Source: Acetobacter orleanensis
GTDB lineage: Bacteria; Pseudomonadota; Alphaproteobacteria; Acetobacterales; Acetobacteraceae
Length of the DNA stretch: 64,000 nucleotides
Reading direction: 5' to 3'
Assembly (NCBI RefSeq): GCF_001581005.1
Contig: NZ_LHZV01000055.1
Coordinates: 1-64,000 of the forward strand
Position numbers and translations under genes: made by a program. Position 1 is the first letter of the stretch. Each line of letters begins with the position of its first letter. Of this stretch, positions 44,383-53,220 are shown piece after piece. The notes under the pieces are model-generated. The model was not told the DNA's origin. It saw nothing but the letters and a program-made list of their open reading frames with translations, and did not search any database.

Positions 44383-46383
44383 TTATTTTTGTAAGACTTT
44401 TCGCGAAAACCAGAAGCAAGCGGCGCAGAAGGCTATAAGGCCCAATATGGCAGGAGCCCCAGCGGGCAGCCACGGAGCGAGGGAGAGGGCATCGTCTCGC
44501 CCCAGTGCGCCGGATAGCACGGCCAGAGCCACGCCAGTCAGGCTTTCTCCCACAATAAAGCCGGATGCCACCATGGTGCCAATGCTGGCATCATGCTCCG
44601 TTACAGCTTCTGGCAGGCGGTCTGCCTCGCCAAAGCCGCCTGTTGTGCTGCGGCGTTCCTTCAGCTTACGGTTTAGCGCCCAGCCTAGAACGGCACCTAC
44701 GGCCAGTGTCACGCTGACCGAGGCGGGCAGGTAGATCCCTACCGCCACGCCCAGCGGCGGCAGCGCCAGATGGCGTCGGCGCAGCAACAGGTCCAGCCCG
44801 ATCAGCACCGCACCAAGCCCAAAGCCGATGCAAAGCATACTCCAGTCCAGTGATTGCGTGAAAATCCCTTTTGCAATCATCGCAATCAGTGCCGGTTGGG
44901 GGGCGGCAAGAGCGTGGGCCGGGTCCATGCCGGGACGTGGCATGGGGGCACCAGCAAAGCCATAGGCCTGATAGAGCAGGTTGAGCACCGGCGGGATCAC
45001 GGCGGCCCCGACCACACACCCGGCAATCAGCGCGACTTCCTGCTTCCACGGGGAGGCCCCTACAAGCTGGCCGGTTTTGAGATCCTGAAGGTTATCGTTG
45101 GAAATGGCGACTGTGGCGGTAATGGCGGACAGCAGCAGGATGGTGAAGCCGGTTGCGAGAGTCTGGCCATCCGCCATCATTTCCGCAGGCATCAGACCAA
45201 GGGATTCCAGCGCCAGAATCATCAGGGCGCACAGCACAGCGGCAATAATGATGATGCCGGAAATAGGGGAGGAGGATGATCCGACAATGCCCGCCATATA
45301 ACCGCAGGCCGCTGCCATAATAAAGCCGAACACCACGCAAAACAGCACGGCCGCGCAGACTGCGGGCCAGATACCATGCGCCATGGGGGCCAGAAATGCA
45401 GCAAACAGACCACCCAGCAGCAGGATTGTCACGGCAAAGAGGCCGATCATGCTGCGAGGGGAGAGGTCACGGTCCGCATCTGGTACCATAGTGCCGCTCC
45501 GCCCCCGGAAGACGCTGCTCAGGCCGCGCAGCACGGGGCCCATCAGTTCAACCAGTGTCCAGAGTGAGGCAATGGCGATGGCCCCGGCCCCGATAAACCG
45601 GACCTTATGGAGCCAGATGGCCGTGGCAAAATCGGCAGCCCCGAGATGCTCAGGGTTGGGCATATGGGCTGTAAGCCACGGCACACCCACGCCCCATGCC
45701 AGAACGCAGCCCAGCAGCATGGCAAGACCGCCCGCCAGCCCGACCAGATAGCCCGCACCCAGAAGGGCGAGAGACAGGCCGCCAGAAAGACGGAACACAG
45801 CAGCTCCCGCGGCTCCGGTAATGCTGACCGTATCGGCCAGAATTTGCAGGCCGCTACAGGCGAAGGAAAACAGACCGGCGACAATGCCGCCGCCGACCAG
45901 CGCGGAGAGGCTTTTGCTGTTGCCGTTCTCTCCGCCCGCGCGCAGAATTTCGGCCGCCGCCACGCCTTCCGGGTAAGGGAGGGCGCTTTCTGTTACCAGT
46001 GCGCGGCGCAAGGGGATGGTGAACAATACGCCCGCAATACCGCCAGCCAGCGAGAGGCCCGCTGTCTGCCAGAAGGGAAAGCTGTGCCAGAAACCTGTCA
46101 TGATCAGGCCGGGGAAGGTGGCAAACACGCAGGACAGCGTGCCCGCTGCCGAGGCCTGACTTTGCACCATGTTGTTTTCCAGCAGGCTGCTGCGCCCAAG
46201 GGCGCGCAGGACCGCCATGGAAATAACAGCGGCGGGGATGGAGGAGGCAAAAGTCAGCCCGATCCGTAGTCCGAGATAAACGTTGGACGCTGTGAAGACG
46301 ATGGTAATCAACGCCCCAAGAATCAGTCCGCGCACGGTGAGTTCACGCACGGAAGGAGTGTGCAGGGGGGATGGAGCGGTCAT
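44383..46383 (-). CDS. OPT-family oligopeptide/metal-chelate transporter
   Basis: 666-residue inner-membrane protein with about 15-16 helices. OPT signature regions include ELTVRGLILGALITIVFTAS at the N-terminus, NMVQSQASAAGTL (about residue 70), GVAAAEILRAGGE (about 140) and a second half with SISNDNLQDLKTG-like sequence near residue 430 (read here as AISNDNLQDLKTGQLVGA). The family moves peptides or metal chelates by proton coupling. No partner gene is evident. It is separated from the porin gene upstream by a strong terminator. Confidence 0.88.
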   Translation of the reverse strand: MTAPSPLHTPSVRELTVRGLILGALITIVFTASNVYLGLRIGLTFASSIPAAVISMAVLRALGRSSLLENNMVQSQASAAGTLSCVFATFPGLIMTGFWHSFPFWQTAGLSLAGGIAGVLFTIPLRRALVTESALPYPEGVAAAEILRAGGENGNSKSLSALVGGGIVAGLFSFACSGLQILADTVSITGAAGAAVFRLSGGLSLALLGAGYLVGLAGGLAMLLGCVLAWGVGVPWLTAHMPNPEHLGAADFATAIWLHKVRFIGAGAIAIASLWTLVELMGPVLRGLSSVFRGRSGTMVPDADRDLSPRSMIGLFAVTILLLGGLFAAFLAPMAHGIWPAVCAAVLFCVVFGFIMAAACGYMAGIVGSSSSPISGIIIIAAVLCALMILALESLGLMPAEMMADGQTLATGFTILLLSAITATVAISNDNLQDLKTGQLVGASPWKQEVALIAGCVVGAAVIPPVLNLLYQAYGFAGAPMPRPGMDPAHALAAPQPALIAMIAKGIFTQSLDWSMLCIGFGLGAVLIGLDLLLRRRHLALPPLGVAVGIYLPASVSVTLAVGAVLGWALNRKLKERRSTTGGFGEADRLPEAVTEHDASIGTMVASGFIVGESLTGVALAVLSGALGRDDALSLAPWLPAGAPAILGLIAFCAACFWFSRKVLQK

Positions 46384-46543
46384 ACCCGGAGCCTCGTCGT
46401 CGTATCAGAAGTCATGCCTATTGCGATACGCTGCCTGATGCGGCTTGTCTCCCCTGAATGAACCGGAAAAGCAATGAGAGCGCGAAAGAAGTTGTGCCAG
46501 CATGGTACAAAAGCCGCATGCGATGAGGGGAGCGGTTATGAAA

Positions 46544-46586
46544 ACAGGCCTGAGGACCGGGCGGAGCGCGGGACCATCAGGCCTGT
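46544..46586 (-). terminator. Rho-independent terminator of the porin gene
   Basis: ACAGGCCTGA (46544-46553) and TCAGGCCTGT (46577-46586) form a perfect 10-bp stem. On the minus strand it is followed by TTTT, so it ends transcripts from 46627-48519 before the OPT gene. Confidence 0.8.
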
Positions 46587-46626
46587 ATTTTAGAGTGCGG
46601 GCGTATTCTCAAAACGTAGGCTGTTT

Positions 46627-48519
46627 TTAGAACGTGAGTTCCAGATTGCTCTGCACATATGCGCCGGAAGAGGCTCCGGCTTTAATCATGGCGCGGGAAG
46701 CGAATATATATTCGCCGTCAAGACTGAAGGTGACGTGTCGGGTGGCCCGCCATGTAAAACTGGCCTGCGGCATGGTGGCTGTGTATCCGCCTTGCGGGCG
46801 GAAGTTATAGGCTGCCGTGGGGTTGGCATAAATAGCGTCATTCGTGCTGTTGCGCCAGATAACAGGCACTTTCAACAGCAGGCTGGTGTTGCGGCTGGTG
46901 GCAATGGTGGCCAGCGGGCCGACATCAATCAGGTTGGAGTTGCCGATGTAGGTGCTCATATCCAGATAGTAGGCGCTGGGCACGAAGGGGGAGAGGAAGT
47001 TCCCCCAACTGCTGGTCTGGCTTTTGCGGGTATCCCCGCCAGAAATGGCATCAGCCTGAATACCAATAGCAGGTTTGCCCCACCATTTGGCAAAGCGCCA
47101 TGAGAGAGTACTGTTGAAGGAGTAAGCAGAAACGGGCCGTGTCGGGCCATTTTTGGCCGCGTAGAACGTGCCGCCCTGCCACATGCCACCGAGAGAAAAT
47201 TCAATCGGGCCAGCATTGCCCCAGATACGCATACCGGGTGTGTCACGATGCGTGGAGCCAGCAATGGTTCCGGTTGTTTTGGCAATGGGATTGCTGGCCA
47301 GAATGTAGCCCAGATAAAAGGTGTCCACAAAAATCTGGCTGTTTCTGTCCAGAAATTTGAAGTTGGGCACGGCGTAAGACGTGTAAGCCCCGAACAGACG
47401 GGTTTTCCAGCCAACCTGATCATGAAACGCGGTGGTGGGAGCGTTGTTGGTCAGGCTGAGGTCGAACAGATCCACGCGGAAACGCTTCCAGAAGGCATAG
47501 CCGCGCACGCCGTTCCAAGAATAGGGAACTGTGGGGTAAACGCTGCCTGCCGTAAAGTAAGGAGGGGCATCCAGAAAGGACATGCGCCCAACCATAGCGC
47601 CCATATTGGCGCCAAGCAGATGACCTTTGACTTCCAGAAAAGCCTGCTGGGCATCCAGCTTGCTGCGCCAGCGGCCTCCGGCGTAACCGTAGTAATTGAT
47701 ACCTCCGGCTTGCCCGCTTAACAACTCTCCGTAGAGACGCACATGCTCACCCAGATGCAGGTCTGCGCCGGCATTCCAGCGGAGGGTGGAGCGGTAGGAC
47801 GGGTCTTTCTTGATGGTGCCAAAGCCGGCGCGCTGATCATAAAATCCGTGATGGCGGAAGTTGCCACTCAGCGTGAGGTAGATTGAGCCGCTATTGTTCA
47901 GTGGGATATATTTCAGCGGGTCTGCCCAGTCGATGCGGTTTTTCTTGTCGCGTAGATTAGACCAGTCTTCTGCCCAGCGGGAGACTGCGTAATACCCGAC
48001 TGTGCCAAACCCAGAGGCCGCGCCGGTATTGGCATTAAATACGCCCCATGGCCCCTGATGCAGGAGGGCAGTAGGCAGTGGCTTGAGTTCCAGAGACTGC
48101 GGCTGGCCATAGGCTTCTGGACGGCTGGAGAGGGGGGGCAGCAGCATGTTGTCCCAGAAACCGCCGTTGGCCGGGGTTACGGTCGAATGGTGTTCTGGGC
48201 CGTTTGTCGCAACAGGCTCTTTCGGCTGCTTACGCACCACGTCTGACAACCGCGCGGGAGCGGTGTCATGCGTGACATTGAGGTTACTGTCAGAATGGAC
48301 CGGCTCCTGCATGACAGTTGGGGCTGTCGCGGCACTTTGCGCGTGGGCTGCCACAGGGGGCAGCATGGCGGCAAGCAGCGCGCCAACAGGGGCTAGACAG
48401 ACAAGCCGTACAATAGACAGAGGTGTGGACAGGCTGCTGGAAAAGCTGAACCGGGGAGAGCAGGCGGCTACGCAGTGCGCGAAGTCTGCGCCTGCATTGC
48501 GAGCGGACAGGTGCTTCAT
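46627..48519 (-). CDS. Alginate-export-type outer-membrane porin
   Basis: About 630 residues. A long N-terminal signal region ends at VAAHAQSA (about residue 62). A linker is followed by an alginate_export-type beta-barrel from about residue 170: LTLSGNFRHHGFYDQRAGFG, GAMVGRMSFLDAPPYFTAGS, and last strand YVQSNLELTF with a terminal Phe. No alginate synthesis genes are nearby, and in acetic acid bacteria related porins probably serve small solutes, so the name marks the fold, not the substrate. ATG 48519 is preferred (MKHLSARNAG); ATG 48561 is possible. Confidence 0.75.
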   Translation of the reverse strand: MKHLSARNAGADFAHCVAACSPRFSFSSSLSTPLSIVRLVCLAPVGALLAAMLPPVAAHAQSAATAPTVMQEPVHSDSNLNVTHDTAPARLSDVVRKQPKEPVATNGPEHHSTVTPANGGFWDNMLLPPLSSRPEAYGQPQSLELKPLPTALLHQGPWGVFNANTGAASGFGTVGYYAVSRWAEDWSNLRDKKNRIDWADPLKYIPLNNSGSIYLTLSGNFRHHGFYDQRAGFGTIKKDPSYRSTLRWNAGADLHLGEHVRLYGELLSGQAGGINYYGYAGGRWRSKLDAQQAFLEVKGHLLGANMGAMVGRMSFLDAPPYFTAGSVYPTVPYSWNGVRGYAFWKRFRVDLFDLSLTNNAPTTAFHDQVGWKTRLFGAYTSYAVPNFKFLDRNSQIFVDTFYLGYILASNPIAKTTGTIAGSTHRDTPGMRIWGNAGPIEFSLGGMWQGGTFYAAKNGPTRPVSAYSFNSTLSWRFAKWWGKPAIGIQADAISGGDTRKSQTSSWGNFLSPFVPSAYYLDMSTYIGNSNLIDVGPLATIATSRNTSLLLKVPVIWRNSTNDAIYANPTAAYNFRPQGGYTATMPQASFTWRATRHVTFSLDGEYIFASRAMIKAGASSGAYVQSNLELTF

Positions 48520-48896
48520 GACAGAACACTCTGAAAAAGGAGAAAACCGGAGGGAGGCCATAAAACGTGCGTTGGATAGACGCTGCGTTTTAAAAGCGGC
48601 GGTTAAACGCGGGCGCGCGAATGGAGCGCCTGCTTAGGGGCTTGTAGGCCCGTAAGGCTGGCGCCGTGTGACCCGCGGCGCCGCGGCGTAACTCCGGGGA
48701 CATAGAGCAATGGAAAGACAAAGCCCGAACCGGGGCGGGGGAGCATGAGCATGACGGCACGACCTTATTGTCGCCATGGCATATCAAAACGGACAGCCAT
48801 GCGTTTTTTGTTATTCTGGCGTGCGTTATTGTTATAACTAAATGCGAACGCTGTCCGCTCGCGTTTGCGTGTAACACGAAATGTTTAAGTGCCGGT
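48520..48896. other. Gap upstream of the porin gene
   Basis: No gene is supported. GC-rich inverted segments lie near 48660-48690. A GTTAT/ATAAC pair at 48825-48838 recalls a Zur half-site but has the wrong spacing. Promoters for the leftward porin gene are expected here. Confidence 0.45.
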
Positions 48897-49574
48897 TCAG
48901 CCTGCCTGTGGCAGGCCGCCCAGTCGGCTTAAACAATCCCGCTCACGCGTAATCAGATGGATTTCATGCACGCTGGCCACGGCCTTGCGGGCGTTGCTCT
49001 GCCAGTTACGGGACATACCGTGTGGGGAGCAGACAGCGCGAGCGCCAAATAACGGTCCGTCTGTCTGGTCCATGGCGGCTAGCACCTCAGCGGGGTGCGT
49101 GGGCAGGGCGCGGCGCATGGCGCTGCGGAGGGAAAGTGCGGTGGCTGGGTCTGCCTCTGGCATCAATTCCGTCAGCATGAGAGCCGCTTCCGGCTGACCT
49201 GTCGCAACAGCCTGCCGCACGTCTGACCATTTATGGCTTTTGGTCAGAGTACGGGCGGTCTGTTCCGGCCCATCATTTTCCAGCATGTGGAGAAGATGCG
49301 TGGATGGCTGGTTTGCCGCTGTCTGGGTAGCGGGTGTGGCCTCCTGCGGCGCTGAAAATGCCCGCGCCAGCGAGGTGCTGGCTGGCGCTGGAGCGGGTGC
49401 TGCGGAAGAGGCCGCAGTCTGCGGCGCGGAGGATTTTGTAGGACTGTTGTCCGTGACGGCCGTGGTCCGGTGCATATCCGCTGCCAGAGGCCGTGGTGGC
49501 ATGTGAGAGAATGTGGACAGGCTCAGTGCGCCGGCAACCAGAGCGGAAAGGATTACAAAGCGGGGTATGCGCAT
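48897..49574 (-). CDS. Secreted protein of unknown function
   Basis: 225 residues with a signal peptide or N-terminal anchor (FVILSALVAGALSLSTF) and a low-complexity Ala/Pro/Ser segment (about 45-90). A C-terminal helical domain follows, with HLLHMLENDGPEQTARTL, DVRQAVATGQPEAALMLTEL and two Cys (RAVCSPHG and RDCLSRL) that may pair. The helical part slightly recalls short repeat scaffolds, but I do not recognise a family. It is probably periplasmic. Confidence 0.6.
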   Translation of the reverse strand: MRIPRFVILSALVAGALSLSTFSHMPPRPLAADMHRTTAVTDNSPTKSSAPQTAASSAAPAPAPASTSLARAFSAPQEATPATQTAANQPSTHLLHMLENDGPEQTARTLTKSHKWSDVRQAVATGQPEAALMLTELMPEADPATALSLRSAMRRALPTHPAEVLAAMDQTDGPLFGARAVCSPHGMSRNWQSNARKAVASVHEIHLITRERDCLSRLGGLPQAG

Positions 49575-49803
49575 GAGAAATATCTCCTTTCCTGAACAAG
49601 TGGCTCACAGAAAGGAGCCGTAAATAAAAACTGAACTGAAACGATCTCTTGTATGCCCTATTGAGGCAGGCAGAAAATGGCGGTGTGAAGGCAGGAGCAC
49701 GGAAAGGTTGCGGCGGAGGCGGCGTGTGTCCTATAGCGGGCCGGATTGGTCAGAGCTTTAAGGCGTCTGTCTGTGTAACCCCGCCCCTTGAGGATTTTTT
49801 CCC

Positions 49804-50037
49804 ATGAGCAGCACGTCTCCCTCTTCTTCCGAAATTACCCGTTTGCAGACAGCACTGCGCCGCCTGCTGGGGGCCAAAGGCCTCTCCGTCAACCCGCCGC
49901 CGCGCGCTGGCATGTCGGTTGAGCTGGCTGTGGACGGTGAAGTGATTGGCACGATTCATCGGGATGATGATGAAGGTGAAGTTTCCTACGCCATCAACAT
50001 CATCCTGCTGGAAGAAGACCTGCCGGCTGAAAAATAA
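49804..50037 (+). CDS. DUF3126 family small protein
   Basis: 77-residue soluble protein matching the alphaproteobacterial DUF3126 pattern: EITRLQTALRRLLG, then VELAVDGEVIGTIHRDDDEG and VSYAINIILLEEDL. Function is unknown. A TTGAGGATTT site precedes the ATG. Confidence 0.85.
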   Translation: MSSTSPSSSEITRLQTALRRLLGAKGLSVNPPPRAGMSVELAVDGEVIGTIHRDDDEGEVSYAINIILLEEDLPAEK

Positions 50038-50048
50038 GCCGCAGCTTT

Positions 50049-50660
50049 TCAGGCGTTGGACGGTGCCGCGGATGCCTGCATGATGGGCGTGCGCGGGGTG
50101 GGAAATTCCACTTTTGTCACTTTCCAACGCCAGTTTTGAATCCGCATTTCAATTTTCAGCGGTGTGTCATGCTCGTGGCCGGGCAGGGGCACGTCCACTT
50201 CAAACTGGTCCAGCCGGGTAAAGCGCACGGAGGCCTTTTCCGCCAATGCCATGAAGGACGGCGCAGGCTGATTGGCCGGAATGGCGGCAGGCACAGCCTG
50301 ATCCACTAATGTGCCAAGATTGGCCTGTGTGACGGTGAAATCCACAGCGTTGGAGACAGCCGTTGTGGCGAAGGACGAGCCGAAGTCCGGCAGATCATCC
50401 GACACCTGTTCCAGATGCAGGCCAGAAAGCGTCTGGTGTTTGATGGACGAATCCAACTCAGACCAGTTGATGGCCTGACCAAGCGTTTTCATGTCATGCG
50501 TCTGGAGCGCGGAGCCGATGGACCAGAGCGTGACGAACGGAGAGGCCAGATACAGGCCAAGGGCTGCCGCCGATGCGCCGACACACACTCTGCGCGCGGC
50601 CTGGAACGTATTCAGACTGGCACGCCGGGTAACAGGCCCGGCTGAGGTGAGGGCGGTCAT
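50049..50660 (-). CDS. DUF2939 family membrane-anchored protein
   Basis: 203 residues with one N-terminal helix (VCVGASAAALGLYLASPFVTLW) that acts as signal anchor, followed by the DUF2939 core (ALQTHDMKTLGQAINWSELDSSIKHQTL), which lies in the periplasm. The C-terminal half ends with a conserved WRWKVTKVEFP strand. Function is unknown. It converges on the DUF3126 gene with 11 bases between. Confidence 0.8.
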   Translation of the reverse strand: MTALTSAGPVTRRASLNTFQAARRVCVGASAAALGLYLASPFVTLWSIGSALQTHDMKTLGQAINWSELDSSIKHQTLSGLHLEQVSDDLPDFGSSFATTAVSNAVDFTVTQANLGTLVDQAVPAAIPANQPAPSFMALAEKASVRFTRLDQFEVDVPLPGHEHDTPLKIEMRIQNWRWKVTKVEFPTPRTPIMQASAAPSNA

Positions 50661-50909
50661 TGAGGCAGTCCTCCTATGCTAAAATTGCAATTCACTTATA
50701 GCAGACGCATGCCACCCATGCATAGTTTCATGAATATGAATTCAGCTTATCACGAAAACGTGAAGATGCGTGCATCCGCCCTTTGCTGAAAAAGCACAGA
50801 GCGCGGAAAACCCCGGCATGGCATAAGAGGGGCGTCCGGCTATTTCATCAGACTTAGTCTGCCTATTCCATCCGCAGAGGCACCCTGCCCGCAGCAAGAA
50901 GGCGCTCAG

Positions 50910-51692
50910 ATGGCGTTTGATTTCACGGAAGCCGAAATTCAGCGATATTCCCGCCATATTCTCCTGCCTGAGGTCGGTGGGACTGGTCAGGCGGCTCTGA
51001 AGGCCGCATCCGTTCTGGTGGTGGGGGCTGGCGGACTTGGTTCTCCCTCAGCCCTGTATCTGGCGGCCGCGGGGGTCGGGCGCATCGGGCTGGTGGATGA
51101 TGATGCAGTCGAACTCTCCAATCTTCAGCGCCAGATTCTCCACACAACGCAATCTGTCGGCACGCCCAAGGTGGAGTCCGCCCGGGCGCGGCTGGAGGCC
51201 CTGAATCCGGGCATTGTGCTGGAAACATGGCCCATGCGGCTGACAGCGGAGACGGTGGATGATCTGGTTAGCCGGTATGATCTGGTCTGTGATGGCTGCG
51301 ATAACTTCACGACGCGCTATCTGGTGAACGCCGCTTGTGTGCGGGCAGGCAAGCCGCTGGTTTCTGCTGCCGTGCAGCGGTTTGAAGGACAGTTATCCAC
51401 CTTCCATCCTGCGCGGGGCGGGCCGTGCTACCACTGCCTCTACCCGCAGACTGATGGTTTAGCAGATGGGCTGAGTTGTGGTGAGGCGGGTGTGTTTGGC
51501 GCGGTGACCGGCGTGATGGGCACCTTGCAGGCCACAGAGGCTTTGAAGGACTTGCTTGGGCTTGGCACATCACTGGTCGGGCGGCTGCTGATGTGGGATG
51601 CTCTGAGCACACGTTTTACAACCATCACCCTGCAACGGGACCCGACATGCCCCGTATGCGGGGCCGTGAACCGGGAGATATCCGATGGCTGA
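50910..51692 (+). CDS. moeB: MoeB/ThiF-type sulfur-carrier adenylyltransferase
   Basis: 260-residue E1-like enzyme that adenylates the C-terminus of a sulfur carrier (MoaD for molybdopterin or ThiS for thiamine). ATP-binding VLVVGAGGLGSPSALYLAAAG is at residues 36-56, catalytic Asp and Arg lie in DDDAVELSNLQRQIL, and two CxxC zinc pairs (CYHCLYP about 180 and CPVCGAV about 248) are complete. There is no rhodanese domain, as in E. coli MoeB. The DsrE-like gene overlaps its end by 8 bases, so a sulfur-relay context is likely. Confidence 0.88.
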   Translation: MAFDFTEAEIQRYSRHILLPEVGGTGQAALKAASVLVVGAGGLGSPSALYLAAAGVGRIGLVDDDAVELSNLQRQILHTTQSVGTPKVESARARLEALNPGIVLETWPMRLTAETVDDLVSRYDLVCDGCDNFTTRYLVNAACVRAGKPLVSAAVQRFEGQLSTFHPARGGPCYHCLYPQTDGLADGLSCGEAGVFGAVTGVMGTLQATEALKDLLGLGTSLVGRLLMWDALSTRFTTITLQRDPTCPVCGAVNREISDG

Positions 51693-52173
51693 CTTATCTG
51701 GAAACGCAGGCGGGGTTTTTGCTGGCTCCTCCACCCCTTCCGTAACACCGTCTGGCCGCACTGGTTTTTCCCCTGCTGTGGCCGCATCCGCTTTCCCGCC
51801 ATGTGACTTGGCATTGATGATTGTGGAAGCCCGCTATGAGCGCATTCATGCGGCTCTGATGCTGGCCGCCACATCCTGCGCGCTGGGGCAGAGTGTGGTG
51901 CTGTTTGGTATGGGCGCGGGTGTGGCGGCGTTTTGTGCCAGATGGGAGGGGCTGGAAGATGGCACGCACGCAGACTGGCGCACTGCTGCCGGTGTGGCGG
52001 GGCTGGATGACCTGCGGACCGCCCTGCTGGAAATGGATGCGACGCTGATGGTATGCGACTCCGGGTTAAAGACTATGGGTCTTTCCGCCGGGGCTCTGGC
52101 TGAGGGCGTGGGAGTTGTGGGCCTGCCTACGTTTCTGGACAGGGCGGGCGCTGCGCGGATGGCGGTTTTCTAA
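51685..52173 (+). CDS. DsrE-family protein coupled to MoeB
   Basis: 162 residues. The first 40 are Ser/Pro/Gly-rich and probably flexible, and then a DsrE-like alpha/beta fold follows (LALMIVEARYERIHAALMLA, VVLFGMGAGV, TLMVCDSGLKTMGLS). The cysteine in VCDSG sits where DsrE-type sulfur carriers have their active Cys. The ATG overlaps the moeB stop (ATGGCTGA). A role in sulfur transfer with MoeB is inferred from the coupling. Confidence 0.78.
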   Translation: MADLSGNAGGVFAGSSTPSVTPSGRTGFSPAVAASAFPPCDLALMIVEARYERIHAALMLAATSCALGQSVVLFGMGAGVAAFCARWEGLEDGTHADWRTAAGVAGLDDLRTALLEMDATLMVCDSGLKTMGLSAGALAEGVGVVGLPTFLDRAGAARMAVF

Positions 52174-52216
52174 AAACCGCTTGCCCCCGCGTTTCTCTCT
52201 TGGCAGGGATGCAGGC

Positions 52217-53185
52217 ATGATGTTCACATTGCCTCTGACCTTCCGGTTCCGACTGCTGTCCTGCTTGGCAGGGTGCGCGGTCGCTCTGTCTGGCGCGGTT
52301 GCTGCTGAAAAAAAGCCCACCGCGCACAAGCACCACGCACACCACGCTGAAGCGGGCCATACTGCTGCCAAAAAGAAAGCAGCGGACAAACCCGCTACCA
52401 AAAAGGCCGCTGCGGCGGACGGCGGACGTGCGCATCATCATCCTCACCATGAGAGTGCCAGCAAAGCGCACCATGCCGCAGGGCAGGCCGCTCATGGGTC
52501 CGCTAAGCGCAAAGCTGCAACCGCTGCCGCCGGTGTTGCTGCCGGAGCCGCAGCAGGTGCCGCAGCCGACCAGCCCGTGCCGCCGCCAGCCACCGCAACG
52601 CCCCCAGAACCACCGAAAGGCACTGTGACGGGCCTGCCGTTGCCCCGCTATGCCGCGCTGCGCTCTGATGAGGTGAATATGCGGGCCGGTCCGGGCCGCC
52701 GCTTCCCCATTCTCTGGGTTTATCACCGCCGTGGCATGCCTATGCGCATTGAACGCGAATTTGATGTCTGGCGTCTGGTGGAAGATTCCACCGGCCAGAA
52801 AGGCTGGATTCAGCAGGCGACGCTGGCTGGCGGACGGGACTTCCTCGTACCGGGAGAACCGCCGGGTGATGAAGCACCGCTTGAAATCAAACTCGATAAA
52901 AACGGTAATAAAGAGCAGGCCTCCGGCCATATGGACACGCGCGTTGTAGAAACGCTGCCGACCCCTGCGGATGCCAAGAGCGTGACGGGCGGTGTTGTCA
53001 TGCACAGCATGGCCAGCAACGATGCGCCTGCGGTTGCTGTTTTGAAACCCGGCTCTGTGGGATCTGTTAAAGAGTGTGCGGCTGGGTCCGAATGGTGCAA
53101 GGTCTCGGTCAAGAATTATACCGGCTGGGTTCCCCGTAGTGCGATCTGGGGCGTGGATGCAGAGGAAGTGATCTCTCCCTCCTGA
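52217..53185 (+). CDS. Secreted SH3-domain protein with a Lys/His/Ala-rich linker
   Basis: About 322 residues. Signal peptide (LLSCLAGCAVALSGAVAAE), then a 100-residue Lys/His/Ala-rich segment, then two bacterial SH3 domains: LRSDEVNMRAGPGRRFPILWVYHRRGMPM with WRLVEDSTGQKGWIQ, and VTGGVVMHSMASND to YTGWVPRSAIWG. Likely binds peptidoglycan in the periplasm. The start at 52217 (ATGATG) follows GGCAGGGA; the upstream frame to 52115 overlaps the DsrE gene and is not used. A Cys pair in ECAAGSEWCKV may form a disulfide. Confidence 0.82.
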   Translation: MMFTLPLTFRFRLLSCLAGCAVALSGAVAAEKKPTAHKHHAHHAEAGHTAAKKKAADKPATKKAAAADGGRAHHHPHHESASKAHHAAGQAAHGSAKRKAATAAAGVAAGAAAGAAADQPVPPPATATPPEPPKGTVTGLPLPRYAALRSDEVNMRAGPGRRFPILWVYHRRGMPMRIEREFDVWRLVEDSTGQKGWIQQATLAGGRDFLVPGEPPGDEAPLEIKLDKNGNKEQASGHMDTRVVETLPTPADAKSVTGGVVMHSMASNDAPAVAVLKPGSVGSVKECAAGSEWCKVSVKNYTGWVPRSAIWGVDAEEVISPS

Positions 53186-53220
53186 ACCCTGCGACGGTCA
53201 CGTAAGGAGAAGGATTGATT

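Noticed and set aside
48825-48838. Possible Zur site (GTTAT, 4-base spacer, ATAAC)
   Set aside because: The spacing differs from the 3-base spacer of the site at 12779, and no zinc gene is adjacent.
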